In this document: positions 46,368-55,217 of the stretch, piece after piece
How positions within the stretch are numbered: position 1 is the first letter of the stretch
How the letters are laid out: each line of letters begins with the position of its first letter
NCBI RefSeq assembly: GCF_024158745.1
Contig: NZ_JAMZAW010000011.1
Coordinates: forward strand, 186,001 to 250,000
DNA: 64,000 nucleotides
Reading direction: 5' to 3'
Source of the DNA: Paenibacillus tyrphae
Lineage (GTDB): Bacteria; Bacillota; Bacilli; Paenibacillales; NBRC-103111
Notes under the pieces: generated by a model
What the model was told of the DNA's origin: nothing
What the model saw: only the letters and a program-made list of their open reading frames with translations
The model's database searches: none
Translations under genes and position numbers: made by a program

Positions 46368-46581
46368 GCTTTCCAACTCCCTTACTTTTGCTTTCGTTGG
46401 AAGGTTGTCCAGCTGGCCCTTAATTTATGCAGTGGGAGGGGGAGAGTCCTTCGCCGTTTCTTTCGACAAGCTCATAGCGAAAACCTATGAAGGCTATAGA
46501 TATTATATCTTGGATCAATGAAGATGGACGTGATACGATAGGTGACATTAGGAGCATCATTCAGATACCGAGGTGGAACCG

Positions 46582-48000
46582 ATGGCAAAAACAATGTTCG
46601 AAAAAATTTGGGACAATCACGTTATTCATTCGGAGTCGGGCAAGCCGAGCATCATTTATATCGACCTTCAACTGGTCCATGAAGTGACTTCCCCGCAAGC
46701 GTTCGAAGGCCTTCGCATGAGCGGCCGCAAGGTTCGTCGTCCGGACTTGACGTTCGCGACGATGGATCACAACGTGCCGACGAAGGATCGTTTCAATATC
46801 ACCGATCCGATTTCTAAGCAGCAGATCGATACGCTGTCCAAAAACTGTGCGGATTTCGGAGTTACTCTGTTTGACCTGGACAGCATCGATCAAGGGGTTG
46901 TCCACGTTATGGGACCGGAGCTCGGTTTGACGCATCCCGGCAAAACGATCGTCTGCGGCGACAGCCATACGTCTACGCACGGGGCGTTCGGAGCTTTGGC
47001 GTTCGGGATCGGAACGAGCGAAGTGGAGCACGTGCTTGCGACGCAGTGCTTGCAGCAAGCGAAGCCGAAAACGCTGGAAGTACGCATCAACGGCAAGCTG
47101 AAGCCGGGGGTTACGGCGAAGGACTTGATTCTCGGCGTCATTGCGAAATACGGCACGGATTTTGCAACCGGCTATGTGATCGAGTACACGGGTGAATCGA
47201 TTCGCAGCTTGTCCATGGAAGAGCGCATGACCGTGTGCAACATGTCGATCGAAGCGGGTGCAAGAGCAGGCTTGATCGCTCCGGATCAAACGACGTTCGA
47301 TTACCTCCGCGGACGCGAATATGTGCCGCAAGGCGAAGCGTTCGAGCAAGCCGTAGCGGCGTGGAAGCAACTGACGACGGATGAGGGCGCAGTATACGAT
47401 CGCGTGGTCGAGTTTGACGCGGACAGCCTGATTCCGCAAGTTACCTGGGGTACCAGCCCGGGCATGGGTACCGATGTCACGTCCCGCGTGCCGAATCCGG
47501 CGGATTTCAGCACAGAGAACGAGCGCAAAGCGGCGGAAAAAGCGATCGAGTACATGGGCTTGACGCCGGGAACGCCGATGACGGATGTTACGATCGATTA
47601 CGTATTTATCGGTTCCTGTACGAACGGCCGGATCGAGGACCTGCGCGCGGCAGCTGCCGTGGCTCAAGGCTACAAGGTTTCGCCGAACGTGACGGCGATC
47701 GTCGTGCCGGGCTCGGGCCGGGTAAAAATCCAAGCGGAAAAAGAAGGCCTCGATAAAATTTTCATCGAAGCGGGCTTTGAATGGCGCGATGCCGGATGCA
47801 GCATGTGTCTGGCGATGAACCCGGACGTGCTGAAGCCGGGCCAACGCTGCGCTTCGACGTCGAACCGGAACTTTGAAGGCCGTCAAGGCCGTGACGGACG
47901 TACGCATCTCGTGTCTCCGGCGATGGCAGCCGCGGCAGCGATCGAAGGCCGTTTCACCGACGTGCGCGATTGGAATTTCAAAGTGAAGCAGGAAGCTTAA
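46582..48000 (+). CDS. leuC: 3-isopropylmalate dehydratase large subunit
   Basis: [4Fe-4S] aconitase-family subunit that isomerises 2- to 3-isopropylmalate in leucine synthesis. The 472 residues include [50 protein letters not shown] (in two motifs) and the cluster cysteines in [12 protein letters not shown] and [16 protein letters not shown] 46582 follows CGAGGTGG. The 205-bp gap upstream shows no T-box or clear promoter. leuD follows at once; leuA and leuB are not nearby. Confidence 0.97.
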   Translation: MAKTMFEKIWDNHVIHSESGKPSIIYIDLQLVHEVTSPQAFEGLRMSGRKVRRPDLTFATMDHNVPTKDRFNITDPISKQQIDTLSKNCADFGVTLFDLDSIDQGVVHVMGPELGLTHPGKTIVCGDSHTSTHGAFGALAFGIGTSEVEHVLATQCLQQAKPKTLEVRINGKLKPGVTAKDLILGVIAKYGTDFATGYVIEYTGESIRSLSMEERMTVCNMSIEAGARAGLIAPDQTTFDYLRGREYVPQGEAFEQAVAAWKQLTTDEGAVYDRVVEFDADSLIPQVTWGTSPGMGTDVTSRVPNPADFSTENERKAAEKAIEYMGLTPGTPMTDVTIDYVFIGSCTNGRIEDLRAAAAVAQGYKVSPNVTAIVVPGSGRVKIQAEKEGLDKIFIEAGFEWRDAGCSMCLAMNPDVLKPGQRCASTSNRNFEGRQGRDGRTHLVSPAMAAAAAIEGRFTDVRDWNFKVKQEA

Positions 48001-48035
48001 GAAGATCATCTTATCGAAGCGAGGAGTTAACCGAC

Positions 48036-48641
48036 ATGGAAGCTTTTAAACAGCATACCGGCCTGGTCGGTCCGGTGGACCGCGTGAACGTGGACACGGA
48101 CGCCATTATCCCTAAACAATTTTTGAAACGCATCGAGCGTTCCGGCTTCGGCCAATTTCTGTTCTACGAGTGGCGTTTTGACCTGAATGGCAATACGATT
48201 CCGGAGTTCAGCTTGAATCAGCCTCGCTATCAAGGCGCTTCCGTTCTTATTTCCCGCGCCAACTTCGGTTGCGGCTCCTCCCGGGAGCATGCCCCTTGGG
48301 CTATTCAGGATTACGGGTTCAAAGTCGTGATCGCGCCGTCGTTCGCCGACATTTTCTACAATAACTGCTTCAAGAACGGCATCCTGCCAATCAAGCTGAG
48401 CGAAGAGCAGGTCGAGGAGCTGTTCCAGCGCACCGCAGCGAAAGAAGGCTACAAGCTGACCGTCGATCTGGAGAACAAAAAGATCACCGACGATCAAGGT
48501 CTCAGCATCGAGTTTGATTTGGATGAGCACCGGCGCCAATTCCTGCTGCTCGGTCTCGACGATATCGGTCTGACGCTGCAGCATGAAGACAAAATTTCGG
48601 CATACGAAGCGGCGCATCAAGCGCGTCTTGCGTACAAATAA
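48036..48641 (+). CDS. leuD: 3-isopropylmalate dehydratase small subunit
   Basis: Swivelling subunit of isopropylmalate isomerase. The 201 residues from ATG 48036 (GAGGAG upstream) have [27 protein letters not shown], the signature [20 protein letters not shown], and [17 protein letters not shown]. Ends in a strong terminator, so leuCD is a two-gene unit. Confidence 0.97.
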   Translation: MEAFKQHTGLVGPVDRVNVDTDAIIPKQFLKRIERSGFGQFLFYEWRFDLNGNTIPEFSLNQPRYQGASVLISRANFGCGSSREHAPWAIQDYGFKVVIAPSFADIFYNNCFKNGILPIKLSEEQVEELFQRTAAKEGYKLTVDLENKKITDDQGLSIEFDLDEHRRQFLLLGLDDIGLTLQHEDKISAYEAAHQARLAYK

Positions 48642-48650
48642 GCGACGAAT

Positions 48651-48696
48651 AGCCCGGCCTGACTCTTGAAAAAGAGGCGAGGTCGGGCTTTTTTTT
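48651..48696 (+). terminator. Terminator of leuCD
   Basis: AGCCCGGCCTGACTCTT pairs with AAGAG...GGTCGGGCT with small internal mismatches, followed by eight T. Confidence 0.9.
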
Positions 48697-48768
48697 GATC
48701 CGGCCGCATTTTATCATACAATGTTCAAAAACTTTCGACAATTTTCGTGAAAAGTGTGATCTATGTTT

Positions 48769-48797
48769 TTTCAAACGCCGAAAGCGTTGTGTATAAT
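48769..48797 (+). promoter_or_regulatory. Promoter of the hbd-ackA unit
   Basis: Perfect TATAAT (48792-48797) with a weak TTTCAA -35 (48769-48774) at 17 bp. Confidence 0.6.
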
Positions 48798-48829
48798 ATC
48801 ACTGGAAGCATGATGGGAGGGTGACAGAA

Positions 48830-49702
48830 ATGAGTTTTGCCAGAATCGGCGTCGTGGGCGCCGGAACAATGGGTCAAGGTATTGCCGAAATGTTGGCAGC
48901 CAAAGGGTTGGAAGTCATGCTGATCGAACGGACGCCTGAACGGCTGGAGCAGGCCTGGGAGCAAATCGAGATCAGCTTGGACAAGCAACTGGAGAAGTGG
49001 GCGATCACTCCCGTTGAGAAAAAATTGATTCTTTCGCGTATCGTGAAGGAAACGTATATTCACCGGTTGGCCGAATGTGACATGGTCATCGAGACTGTTT
49101 CGGAAGATCTGGAGATTAAAAAAGAAGTATTCCGCCAGCTTGACGAGGTATGCCCGCCGTCGACCATCCTCGCCAGCAACACGTCTACGCTCAGCTTGAC
49201 GGAACTGGCGGCAGAGACGCAATATCCGGAGCGCGTCATCGGCCTTCATTTTTTATATCCTGTCTCGAAAATTCATTTGGTGGAAATCATTCGCGCGTTG
49301 CAAACGGGAGAGGATGTCTTCCAGGCGACTCGGGAATTCGTCGAAGAAACGATTCAAAAACGCGGCATTCAGGTGTATGAATCGCCGGGCTTTGTCACGA
49401 CGCGCCTGATCTGCGTGCTGATCAACGAAGCGATGCACGCGCTCTCGGAGAGAGTAGCCAGCGCGGACGATATTGATAATGCGATGCGAATCGGCTATGA
49501 TTTTCATTATGGGCCGCTGGAGATGGCAGACCGCTTCGGCTTGGATTCGATATTGGCCGCAATGGAACGTATGTTCCGTGAATTCGGCGATGTGAAGTAC
49601 CGGCCGGCGGTGCTGCTGAAGCAGATGGTAAGAGCCGGTCATCTCGGCACGAAGACGGGACAAGGCTTTTTCCGCTACGATAAGGATGGTGACCGGATAT
49701 GA
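48830..49702 (+). CDS. 3-hydroxyacyl-CoA (3-hydroxybutyryl-CoA) dehydrogenase
   Basis: NAD-dependent oxidoreductase of 290 residues. The N-terminal Rossmann loop is RIGVVGAGTMGQGIAEMLA; ASNTSTLSLTELA and VIGLHFLYPVSKIHLVEIIR contain the catalytic Ser, His and Glu region; ESPGFVTTRLICVLINEAMHAL is the C-terminal domain signature with the active-site Asn position. HFLYPV replaces the common HFFNPV. GGGAGGGTG precedes ATG 48830. It overlaps ackA by ATGA. Whether it serves butyrate/PHB metabolism or beta-oxidation cannot be told. Confidence 0.9.
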   Translation: MSFARIGVVGAGTMGQGIAEMLAAKGLEVMLIERTPERLEQAWEQIEISLDKQLEKWAITPVEKKLILSRIVKETYIHRLAECDMVIETVSEDLEIKKEVFRQLDEVCPPSTILASNTSTLSLTELAAETQYPERVIGLHFLYPVSKIHLVEIIRALQTGEDVFQATREFVEETIQKRGIQVYESPGFVTTRLICVLINEAMHALSERVASADDIDNAMRIGYDFHYGPLEMADRFGLDSILAAMERMFREFGDVKYRPAVLLKQMVRAGHLGTKTGQGFFRYDKDGDRI

Positions 49703-50913
49703 TCGTACTCGTCATTAATGCAGGCAGCTCCTCTCTTAAGTTTCAGCTTTACGAGATGGAGGACGAATCCGTGCTGGCTAAAGGGAAGGTGGAGCGGATC
49801 GGAATGGAATCCGCGATCTTGACGTACGAGCCGGAGGGCAAGCAGGACGTGCGCGAAGTCAGTGAAATTTTGGAGCACACGACTGCGATCCGCAAGGTGC
49901 TGGACATGCTGGTGCATCCGGTCCACGGGGTGCTCGAATCGGCGCAGCAAATCGACGCGGTGGGCCACCGGGTCGTGCACGGGGGCGAGTCGTTCTCCAA
50001 TTCCGCGCTGGTGAACGAAGAGGTAAAGCAGGAGATCAAGCGGCTGTTCGATCTGGCTCCACTGCATAACCCTGCCCATATGCTCGGGATTCAGGCGGTC
50101 GAAGCGAATATGCCGGACGTGCCGCAAGCCGTCGTGTTCGATACGGCGTTTCACCAAACGATGCCGCCGGTAACGTATTTGTACCCGATCCCGATGGTGC
50201 TCTATAAGAAGCACAAAATTCGGCGCTACGGCTTCCACGGCACCTCGCACGCTTATGTGAGCGAGCGCGCCGCGGAATTCCTAGGGCGTCCGCTCCGCGA
50301 GCTGAAGCTGGTCACCTGCCACATCGGGAACGGGGCGAGCTGCACCGCGGTGATGGACGGGCGGTCGTACGATACGAGCATGGGGATGACGCCGCTGGAA
50401 GGGCTCATGATGGGAACGCGGAGCGGGGATATCGATCCGGCCATCGTTCCGTTTACGATGGGTAAGGAGGATTTGACGCTCAGCGAAGTGAACTCGATGC
50501 TGAACAAGCACAGCGGACTGCTTGCCATCTCGGGTATCGGCAGCGATATGCGGGAGATTGACGAAGCAAGGCAGACGGGAGACCGTAACGCGGCGCTTGC
50601 GTTCGACATGTACGAGTACCGGCTGCGCAAATATATCGGCGCTTACGCGGCTGCTATGAACGGCTTGGACGCCATCGTCTTCACGGCGGGTGTAGGGGAA
50701 AACTCCGCCTCGCTGCGGGCCGCGGTGTGCCGCAATCTCAGTTTTCTCGGCTTGGAGCTGGACGAAGCGGCGAACGATCGGCGCGGGTCCGATGAACGCG
50801 CCATCTCGACGCCGGGCTCCCGGGTACAGGTGCTTGTTATCCCGACCAACGAGGAGCTTGTTATCGCCCGGGATACGTACAGGTTGATTTTGGATCGAAA
50901 TGATGTAAACTAA
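49699..50913 (+). CDS. ackA: Acetate kinase
   Basis: Interconverts acetyl phosphate and acetate with ATP. The 404 residues carry VLVINAGSSSLKFQLYEME, VGHRVVHGGE, VVFDTAFHQTMP, RRYGFHGTSHAYVSERA, TCHIGNGASCTAV, GMTPLEGLMMGTRSGDIDP and FTAGVGENSASLR. It starts in the stop of the dehydrogenase gene, implying coupled translation. No pta lies next to it. RBS is weak (GGATGGTGA upstream), consistent with coupling. Confidence 0.97.
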   Translation: MIVLVINAGSSSLKFQLYEMEDESVLAKGKVERIGMESAILTYEPEGKQDVREVSEILEHTTAIRKVLDMLVHPVHGVLESAQQIDAVGHRVVHGGESFSNSALVNEEVKQEIKRLFDLAPLHNPAHMLGIQAVEANMPDVPQAVVFDTAFHQTMPPVTYLYPIPMVLYKKHKIRRYGFHGTSHAYVSERAAEFLGRPLRELKLVTCHIGNGASCTAVMDGRSYDTSMGMTPLEGLMMGTRSGDIDPAIVPFTMGKEDLTLSEVNSMLNKHSGLLAISGIGSDMREIDEARQTGDRNAALAFDMYEYRLRKYIGAYAAAMNGLDAIVFTAGVGENSASLRAAVCRNLSFLGLELDEAANDRRGSDERAISTPGSRVQVLVIPTNEELVIARDTYRLILDRNDVN

Positions 50914-50954
50914 TGAACGGTGGTTAATTTTATAAAGTAGGCGGAGGAATGTTT

Positions 50955-52253
50955 ATGAACCGTAACCTGTGTATGATCGGGGATGTGAATAAACATATAG
51001 ACGAATCGGTGACGATCGGCTGCTGGCTGCATAACATCCGTTCCAGTGGCAAGATCCGTTTCCTGCAGCTGCGGGACGGCTCCGGGTTTATACAGGGCGT
51101 CGTCGTCAAGAGCGAAGTGCCGGAGCAGGTGTGGGAAGATGCGGGCAAGCTAACGCAAGAGAGCTCGCTCTATGTCACCGGAACGGTGCGCGAGGATACA
51201 CGCAGCAAAGGCGGCTTCGAGCTGACGGTAACCGGCGTCGAAATTATTCAAGTCACAAGCGATTATCCGATCACACCGAAGGAGCACGGCGTCGATTTTC
51301 TGATGGATCACCGCCATCTGTGGATCCGTTCGCCGCGGCAGCGGGCGATTCTGGTCATCCGGGCGCAAATTATCCGGGCGATTCAGCAGTTTTTCGACGA
51401 GCGCAGCTTCCATTTGGTCGATCCGCCGATTTTGACTCCTTCGTCTTGCGAAGGAACGACGAATTTGTTCCATACGAAATATTTCGACGAGGACGCCTAT
51501 TTGACGCAGAGCGGCCAGCTGTATATGGAAGCTGCGGCGATGGCGCTCGGCCGGGTATACTCGTTCGGTCCGACCTTCCGGGCGGAGAAGTCGAAGACGC
51601 GCCGGCATCTGATCGAGTTCTGGATGATCGAACCGGAGATGGCGTTCGTTACGCACGAAGAGAACCTTCAAGTGCAGGAGCAGTTCGTCTCGCACATCGT
51701 ACAGTCGGTGCTGCAGAACTGCCGTAAGGAGCTTGAGACGCTGGAGCGCGACACGACGAAGCTAGAGCAGGTCGTAGGGCCGTTCCCGCGCATTACGTAT
51801 GACGAAGCGGTAAAGTTCCTTCAAGAGAACGGTCACGAATTCGAATGGGGCGAAGACTTCGGCGCGCCTCACGAGACTGCTATTGCCGAGAAATATGAGA
51901 AGCCGGTATTCATCACGCACTATCCGACGGAGATCAAGGCCTTCTATATGAAGCCGGACCCGAACCGTCCGGAAGTCGTGCTTTGTGCGGATCTGATCGC
52001 TCCGGAAGGCTACGGGGAAATTATCGGAGGCAGCCAGCGGATCGACGATCCGGAGTTGATGGAAGAACGCTTCCAGCAGCACGAGCTGTCCAAAGAAGCG
52101 TACCAGTGGTACCTCGACCTGCGAAAATACGGCTCCGTGCCGCATTCGGGCTTCGGTTTGGGGCTCGAGCGCACAGTCGCTTGGATTTGTGGGCTCGATC
52201 ATGTTCGCGAGACGATTCCGTTCCCGCGGCTGTTGTACCGCTTGTACCCGTAA
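50955..52253 (+). CDS. asnS: Asparaginyl-tRNA synthetase
   Basis: Class IIb synthetase. An N-terminal OB-fold anticodon domain ([34 protein letters not shown]) is followed by the catalytic core with motif 2 [28 protein letters not shown] and motif 3 [14 protein letters not shown]. The 432-residue length fits. ATG 50955 is used because GGAGG lies 7 nt upstream; ATG 50949 is only one base from it. It is followed by dnaD, as in Bacillus. There is no T-box in front. Confidence 0.96.
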   Translation: MNRNLCMIGDVNKHIDESVTIGCWLHNIRSSGKIRFLQLRDGSGFIQGVVVKSEVPEQVWEDAGKLTQESSLYVTGTVREDTRSKGGFELTVTGVEIIQVTSDYPITPKEHGVDFLMDHRHLWIRSPRQRAILVIRAQIIRAIQQFFDERSFHLVDPPILTPSSCEGTTNLFHTKYFDEDAYLTQSGQLYMEAAAMALGRVYSFGPTFRAEKSKTRRHLIEFWMIEPEMAFVTHEENLQVQEQFVSHIVQSVLQNCRKELETLERDTTKLEQVVGPFPRITYDEAVKFLQENGHEFEWGEDFGAPHETAIAEKYEKPVFITHYPTEIKAFYMKPDPNRPEVVLCADLIAPEGYGEIIGGSQRIDDPELMEERFQQHELSKEAYQWYLDLRKYGSVPHSGFGLGLERTVAWICGLDHVRETIPFPRLLYRLYP

Positions 52254-52311
52254 GGCCTCTGCATGCGGGAAGCCGTCTCTCGCGAAGCTGTAAGCGGAAA
52301 GTAGGGTAGGC

Positions 52312-52992
52312 ATGAGACGTAGCGATTACGACGCGAAAGAGCTGCCGTCCGTGCTGCTCGCGGGCTGGCAGGACGGGAACGTCGACGTTCCCTACTGGCT
52401 GTTCAAATATTACAAGCAGCTTGGGCTGCTGGAGCCGGACGTGATGCTTATTCTTCATGTCATGGCCTTTAAGCAAAAGGAAAATAAAGATTTTCCGACA
52501 TTGGAAGAGCTTCAAGCCCGCATGTCGCTGCCGCAGGAGAAAGTGATTGCCGTGCTGCAAAAGCTGATCCGGGAGCAGCTGCTGCGGATCGACGAGATCG
52601 AAGATCCCGTTACGGGAGTCCACAGCGAAGCTTATAACTTGCGGCCGCTGCTGGAGCGGCTCGCCGAGTGCCGCATCGAAGAGCATCGGGCGGAGCTGGC
52701 GGCCAAGAAACAGGCCGAGCGGACGGGCAAAGCGGAGCGAAAAGATATTTTCTCGATTTTCGAAAACGAATTTGGCCGCCCGCTCACTCCGATGGAACTG
52801 GAGTCGATATCCGGGTGGATCGACAAAGATGGCTATCCCGAGGAGCTGATCCTCGCCGGTCTTAAGGAAGCGGTGTTTGCCGGCAAGCTGCATTTCCGGT
52901 ACATCGACCGGATCTTGCTGGAGTGGCAGCGCAACCGGATTACGACCGTTGAGCAAGCGAAGGAGCACTCGCAGAAGTTCCGGTCCCGGTAA
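52312..52992 (+). CDS. dnaD: DnaD-family replication initiation protein
   Basis: A 226-residue DNA-remodelling protein that helps load helicase at oriC and restart sites. The N-terminal winged-helix/oligomerisation domain (VDVPYWLFKYYKQLGLLEPDVMLILHVMAFKQ) is joined by a charged linker to the DDBH2 domain (FSIFENEFGRPLTPMELESISGWIDKDGYPEELILAGLKEAV, ending YIDRILLEWQRNRI). The gene order asnS-dnaD is as in Bacillus, but nth, which usually follows, is absent. Confidence 0.95.
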   Translation: MRRSDYDAKELPSVLLAGWQDGNVDVPYWLFKYYKQLGLLEPDVMLILHVMAFKQKENKDFPTLEELQARMSLPQEKVIAVLQKLIREQLLRIDEIEDPVTGVHSEAYNLRPLLERLAECRIEEHRAELAAKKQAERTGKAERKDIFSIFENEFGRPLTPMELESISGWIDKDGYPEELILAGLKEAVFAGKLHFRYIDRILLEWQRNRITTVEQAKEHSQKFRSR

Positions 52993-53002
52993 GCGGGAAA
53001 CG

Positions 53003-53044
53003 AAACAGCCCTGTACGCAAAAAAATGCGTGCAGGGCTGTTTTG
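53003..53044 (+). terminator. Terminator after dnaD
   Basis: AAACAGCCCTG-ACGCA pairs with TGCGT-CAGGGCTGTTT with one internal mismatch around an A-rich loop, followed by a short T-run. Confidence 0.85.
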
Positions 53045-53087
53045 CATTACTGGACGGAGCGCCACGCTGGGGGCATCTGCACAAGCG

Positions 53088-53151
53088 ATTTGTGCGAAGG
53101 GTGCTACGAACAATCTTGCTGCTTCCTTCGCACTTTAGGCCCTGACTAAAG
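53088..53151. other. Structured stems in the dnaD-ABC gap
   Basis: GTGCGAAGG (about 53094-53102) pairs perfectly with CCTTCGCAC (about 53125-53133), and ACTTTAG/CTAAAGT (about 53131-53151) forms a second 7-bp hairpin partly overlapping it. No gene is credible in this part of the 307-bp gap. The two structures are mutually exclusive at the edge. Function unknown. Confidence 0.4.
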
Positions 53152-53212
53152 TACCAGAGCTGCTTCATCAGTCGAAAAACGTGAAAAACATTTTAAAAAA
53201 CTGTAGTTTTTT

Positions 53213-53241
53213 TGTAACTTTTTTGTGATTCGTGGCGTCTA
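53213..53241 (+). promoter_or_regulatory. ECF-type promoter of the transporter cluster
   Basis: TGTAAC (53213-53218), with following T-rich spacer of 17 bp, and CGTCTA (53236-53241) match the ECF consensus of the sigma-X/M/W group closely. It is 59 bp before the first ATPase gene. TATATT at 53243-53248 could also serve as a sigma-A -10 but has no good -35. Confidence 0.62.
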
Positions 53242-53299
53242 TTATATTAGGTGTGACATGATTTTACAGATTTATAGAACGGTTAGAAGGAGGGGCCAC

Positions 53300-54154
53300 A
53301 TGTTCCGATGGCTGCGCAAACCTAAAAACGAAGCGCAGAATGAAGCGGCAGCCGCCGTGCCAGCCGCTCCGCAGGGGATCGACGCCGCGGCGCCGGAAGC
53401 TTCGGCCGACGGGGAAGCTGCTGCGGCAAGCGATGGCGCGAGTGTACTGGTCGATACCAGACCACCCATTGACACGAGTATCCCGCTCCTTACCGTAACG
53501 GGAGTGGAGCGTTCATTTCCTGTCGGAGGACAGCAGCTTCATGTGCTCAAGGGAATCAATATGGAGCTGTATCCGATGCAGCTCGTTATGCTGAAAGGCC
53601 GGTCCGGCTCGGGGAAAACGACCCTGCTTAACATGATCGGCGGTCTGGACCAGCCGAACCGGGGACAAATCATGTTCAAGGAATACCCGTTCCATGAATG
53701 CAGTGACGATCAGCGGACGTACATAAGAAGAAAAGAAATCGGCTTTATTTTTCAATCGTTTGCTTTAATGCCTCTTTTGTCTGCTTGGGAAAATGTGGAA
53801 TTGTCACTGCGCATGGCGAAAGTTCCCCGGTCGGAATGGAAGTCCCGCGTCACCCATTGCTTGGAGCTGGTGGGTCTGGGCAAGCGGATGCATCATCGTC
53901 CGTTCGAGCTGTCGGGCGGGGAGCAGCAGCGTGTCGCGATTGCCAAAGCCATCGCGCACAAGCCCAGTCTGCTGCTTGCCGACGAGCCGACGGCGGAGCT
54001 CGATTCGCAAATGGGCGCGCAAGTCATGGCGGTATTCCGGGACATTATCCATACCGAACGCATGACGATTTGCATGACAACGCATGATCCGACAATAATG
54101 GAGGTTGCCGACCGTGTATTCGAAATGGTGGATGGAAAATTTATCAGTGGTTAA
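53300..54154 (+). CDS. MacB/LolD-type ABC transporter ATP-binding protein with Ala-rich N-terminus
   Basis: A 284-residue ATPase. Residues 1-62 are a non-conserved, Ala/Glu-rich, probably disordered extension after a basic MFRWLRKPK start; the ATPase core follows. Walker A GRSGSGKTT is at 100-108, the Q-loop in GFIFQSFALMP, the signature LSGGEQQRVAIAKA from about 204, and Walker B LLLADEPTAELD. This type pairs with FtsX-like permeases for outward extrusion or lipoprotein/peptide handling. ATG 53300 has AGAAGGAGG upstream. First gene of the cluster. Confidence 0.9.
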   Translation: MFRWLRKPKNEAQNEAAAAVPAAPQGIDAAAPEASADGEAAAASDGASVLVDTRPPIDTSIPLLTVTGVERSFPVGGQQLHVLKGINMELYPMQLVMLKGRSGSGKTTLLNMIGGLDQPNRGQIMFKEYPFHECSDDQRTYIRRKEIGFIFQSFALMPLLSAWENVELSLRMAKVPRSEWKSRVTHCLELVGLGKRMHHRPFELSGGEQQRVAIAKAIAHKPSLLLADEPTAELDSQMGAQVMAVFRDIIHTERMTICMTTHDPTIMEVADRVFEMVDGKFISG

Positions 54155-55217
54155 AAAATCGAGCCGCCCGTTGCTGCTCGTCTGCATCGCCGCATCCCTC
54201 GCATTGTCGTCCGGATGTTCGTTACTGCCAAAGGAGGACGAGGAGGAAACGCTGCCGGCCATTACTCCGCCGCAGCTGTCCAAAAAACCGGAGTATGCGG
54301 TTAAAACTGAGACGCTGGTGTTCGACGTTCCTCTCTCCGGGAAGCTGATGTCGACTGTAGAAGAAGATTTATACTTTACGGATGATGCTAACCGGCGGAT
54401 CAAATCCCTCCCGGTCAAAACCGGAGACAAGGTTGAGCAGGGGCAAGTGATCGCCGAGCTCGACGTCACGGAGCAGGAAAACAAATTGCGGCAGAAACGG
54501 CTGCAGACGCGCCAGGATGAATTAAGTATGATCGAAAAGCTGCGCAAAGCCGACGAGACAGGCCCCGAGCAGCTGGAGCGGGACAAAATCGAATTTGAAT
54601 TGAAAAAGGAAGAAGTCACCACGCTTGAAAAAACGATTGCCGGCGCCAAGCTGACGGCTCCTTATGCAGGCACGATTATTTCCGTTTACATGAAAAAAGG
54701 GGATACGGCCAAGGCTTACGATGCGGTCGCCACGATCGCGGATCTGTCTCAGCTTACGGTGGCTGCAACCATTAGCGCGGATAGCTTGACGAAAGTCGCC
54801 GTTGGCATGGAGGCTGAAGCGGACATCAATGGCGTAGGCAAGGTCAAAGGCAAAGTATCGAAGCTTCCGAGTCCGAAGGCTGGGAACAATGGCAATGGCG
54901 ACGGCGGGTTCCCGGGCGGAGGTCAGCAGAAAAAGCCGGATTCGATCGAAAACTATTTGCTGATCCAGCTTGACCAATTTCCGGAAGGACTTTCCCACGG
55001 AACGCCGCTCGGAGTGAAAATTATTACCCAGCGCAAGGAGAATGCCATTACGATTCCACCTGCCGCTCTCCGTTCGTATGCGGGCCGCAATTACGTGCAG
55101 GTTGTGGACGATAAAGGCAACAAGCGCGAAGTGGACGTCGAAATCGGACTGCAGACGTCGACGGCTGTAGAGATTGTGAAAGGTCTCACGGCAGGGCAGA
55201 AAGTAGTGGGACGCTAA
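54132..55217 (+). CDS. Lipoprotein membrane-fusion (MacA/HlyD-like) adaptor
   Basis: A 361-residue exported adaptor. The signal peptide ends in lipobox LSSGC (Cys29). A lipoyl/biotinyl-like barrel half (IKSLPVKTGDKVEQGQVIAELDV), a short coiled hairpin (EQENKLRQKRLQTRQDEL to FELKKEEVTTLEKTIAGAKL) and the other half (TAPYAGTIISVYMKKGDTA) follow, then a beta-barrel and membrane-proximal domain with a Gly/Asn-rich insertion (KAGNNGNGDGGFPGGGQQ). Start codon is uncertain: ATG 54132 lies inside the ATPase gene without a clear RBS; GTG 54147 is an alternative. In Gram-positives such adaptors join MacB-like pumps, e.g. Bacillus YknX. Confidence 0.85.
   Translation: MENLSVVKKSSRPLLLVCIAASLALSSGCSLLPKEDEEETLPAITPPQLSKKPEYAVKTETLVFDVPLSGKLMSTVEEDLYFTDDANRRIKSLPVKTGDKVEQGQVIAELDVTEQENKLRQKRLQTRQDELSMIEKLRKADETGPEQLERDKIEFELKKEEVTTLEKTIAGAKLTAPYAGTIISVYMKKGDTAKAYDAVATIADLSQLTVAATISADSLTKVAVGMEAEADINGVGKVKGKVSKLPSPKAGNNGNGDGGFPGGGQQKKPDSIENYLLIQLDQFPEGLSHGTPLGVKIITQRKENAITIPPAALRSYAGRNYVQVVDDKGNKREVDVEIGLQTSTAVEIVKGLTAGQKVVGR

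Noticed and set aside
46487..46687. 66-codon frame MKAIDIISWINED upstream of leuC
   Set aside because: Runs ~100 bases into leuC, has no clear RBS and no similarity to leader peptides with Leu-codon runs.
46561..48009. 482-codon open frame antisense to leuC
   Set aside because: Mirrors leuC end to end without any start signal or family match.
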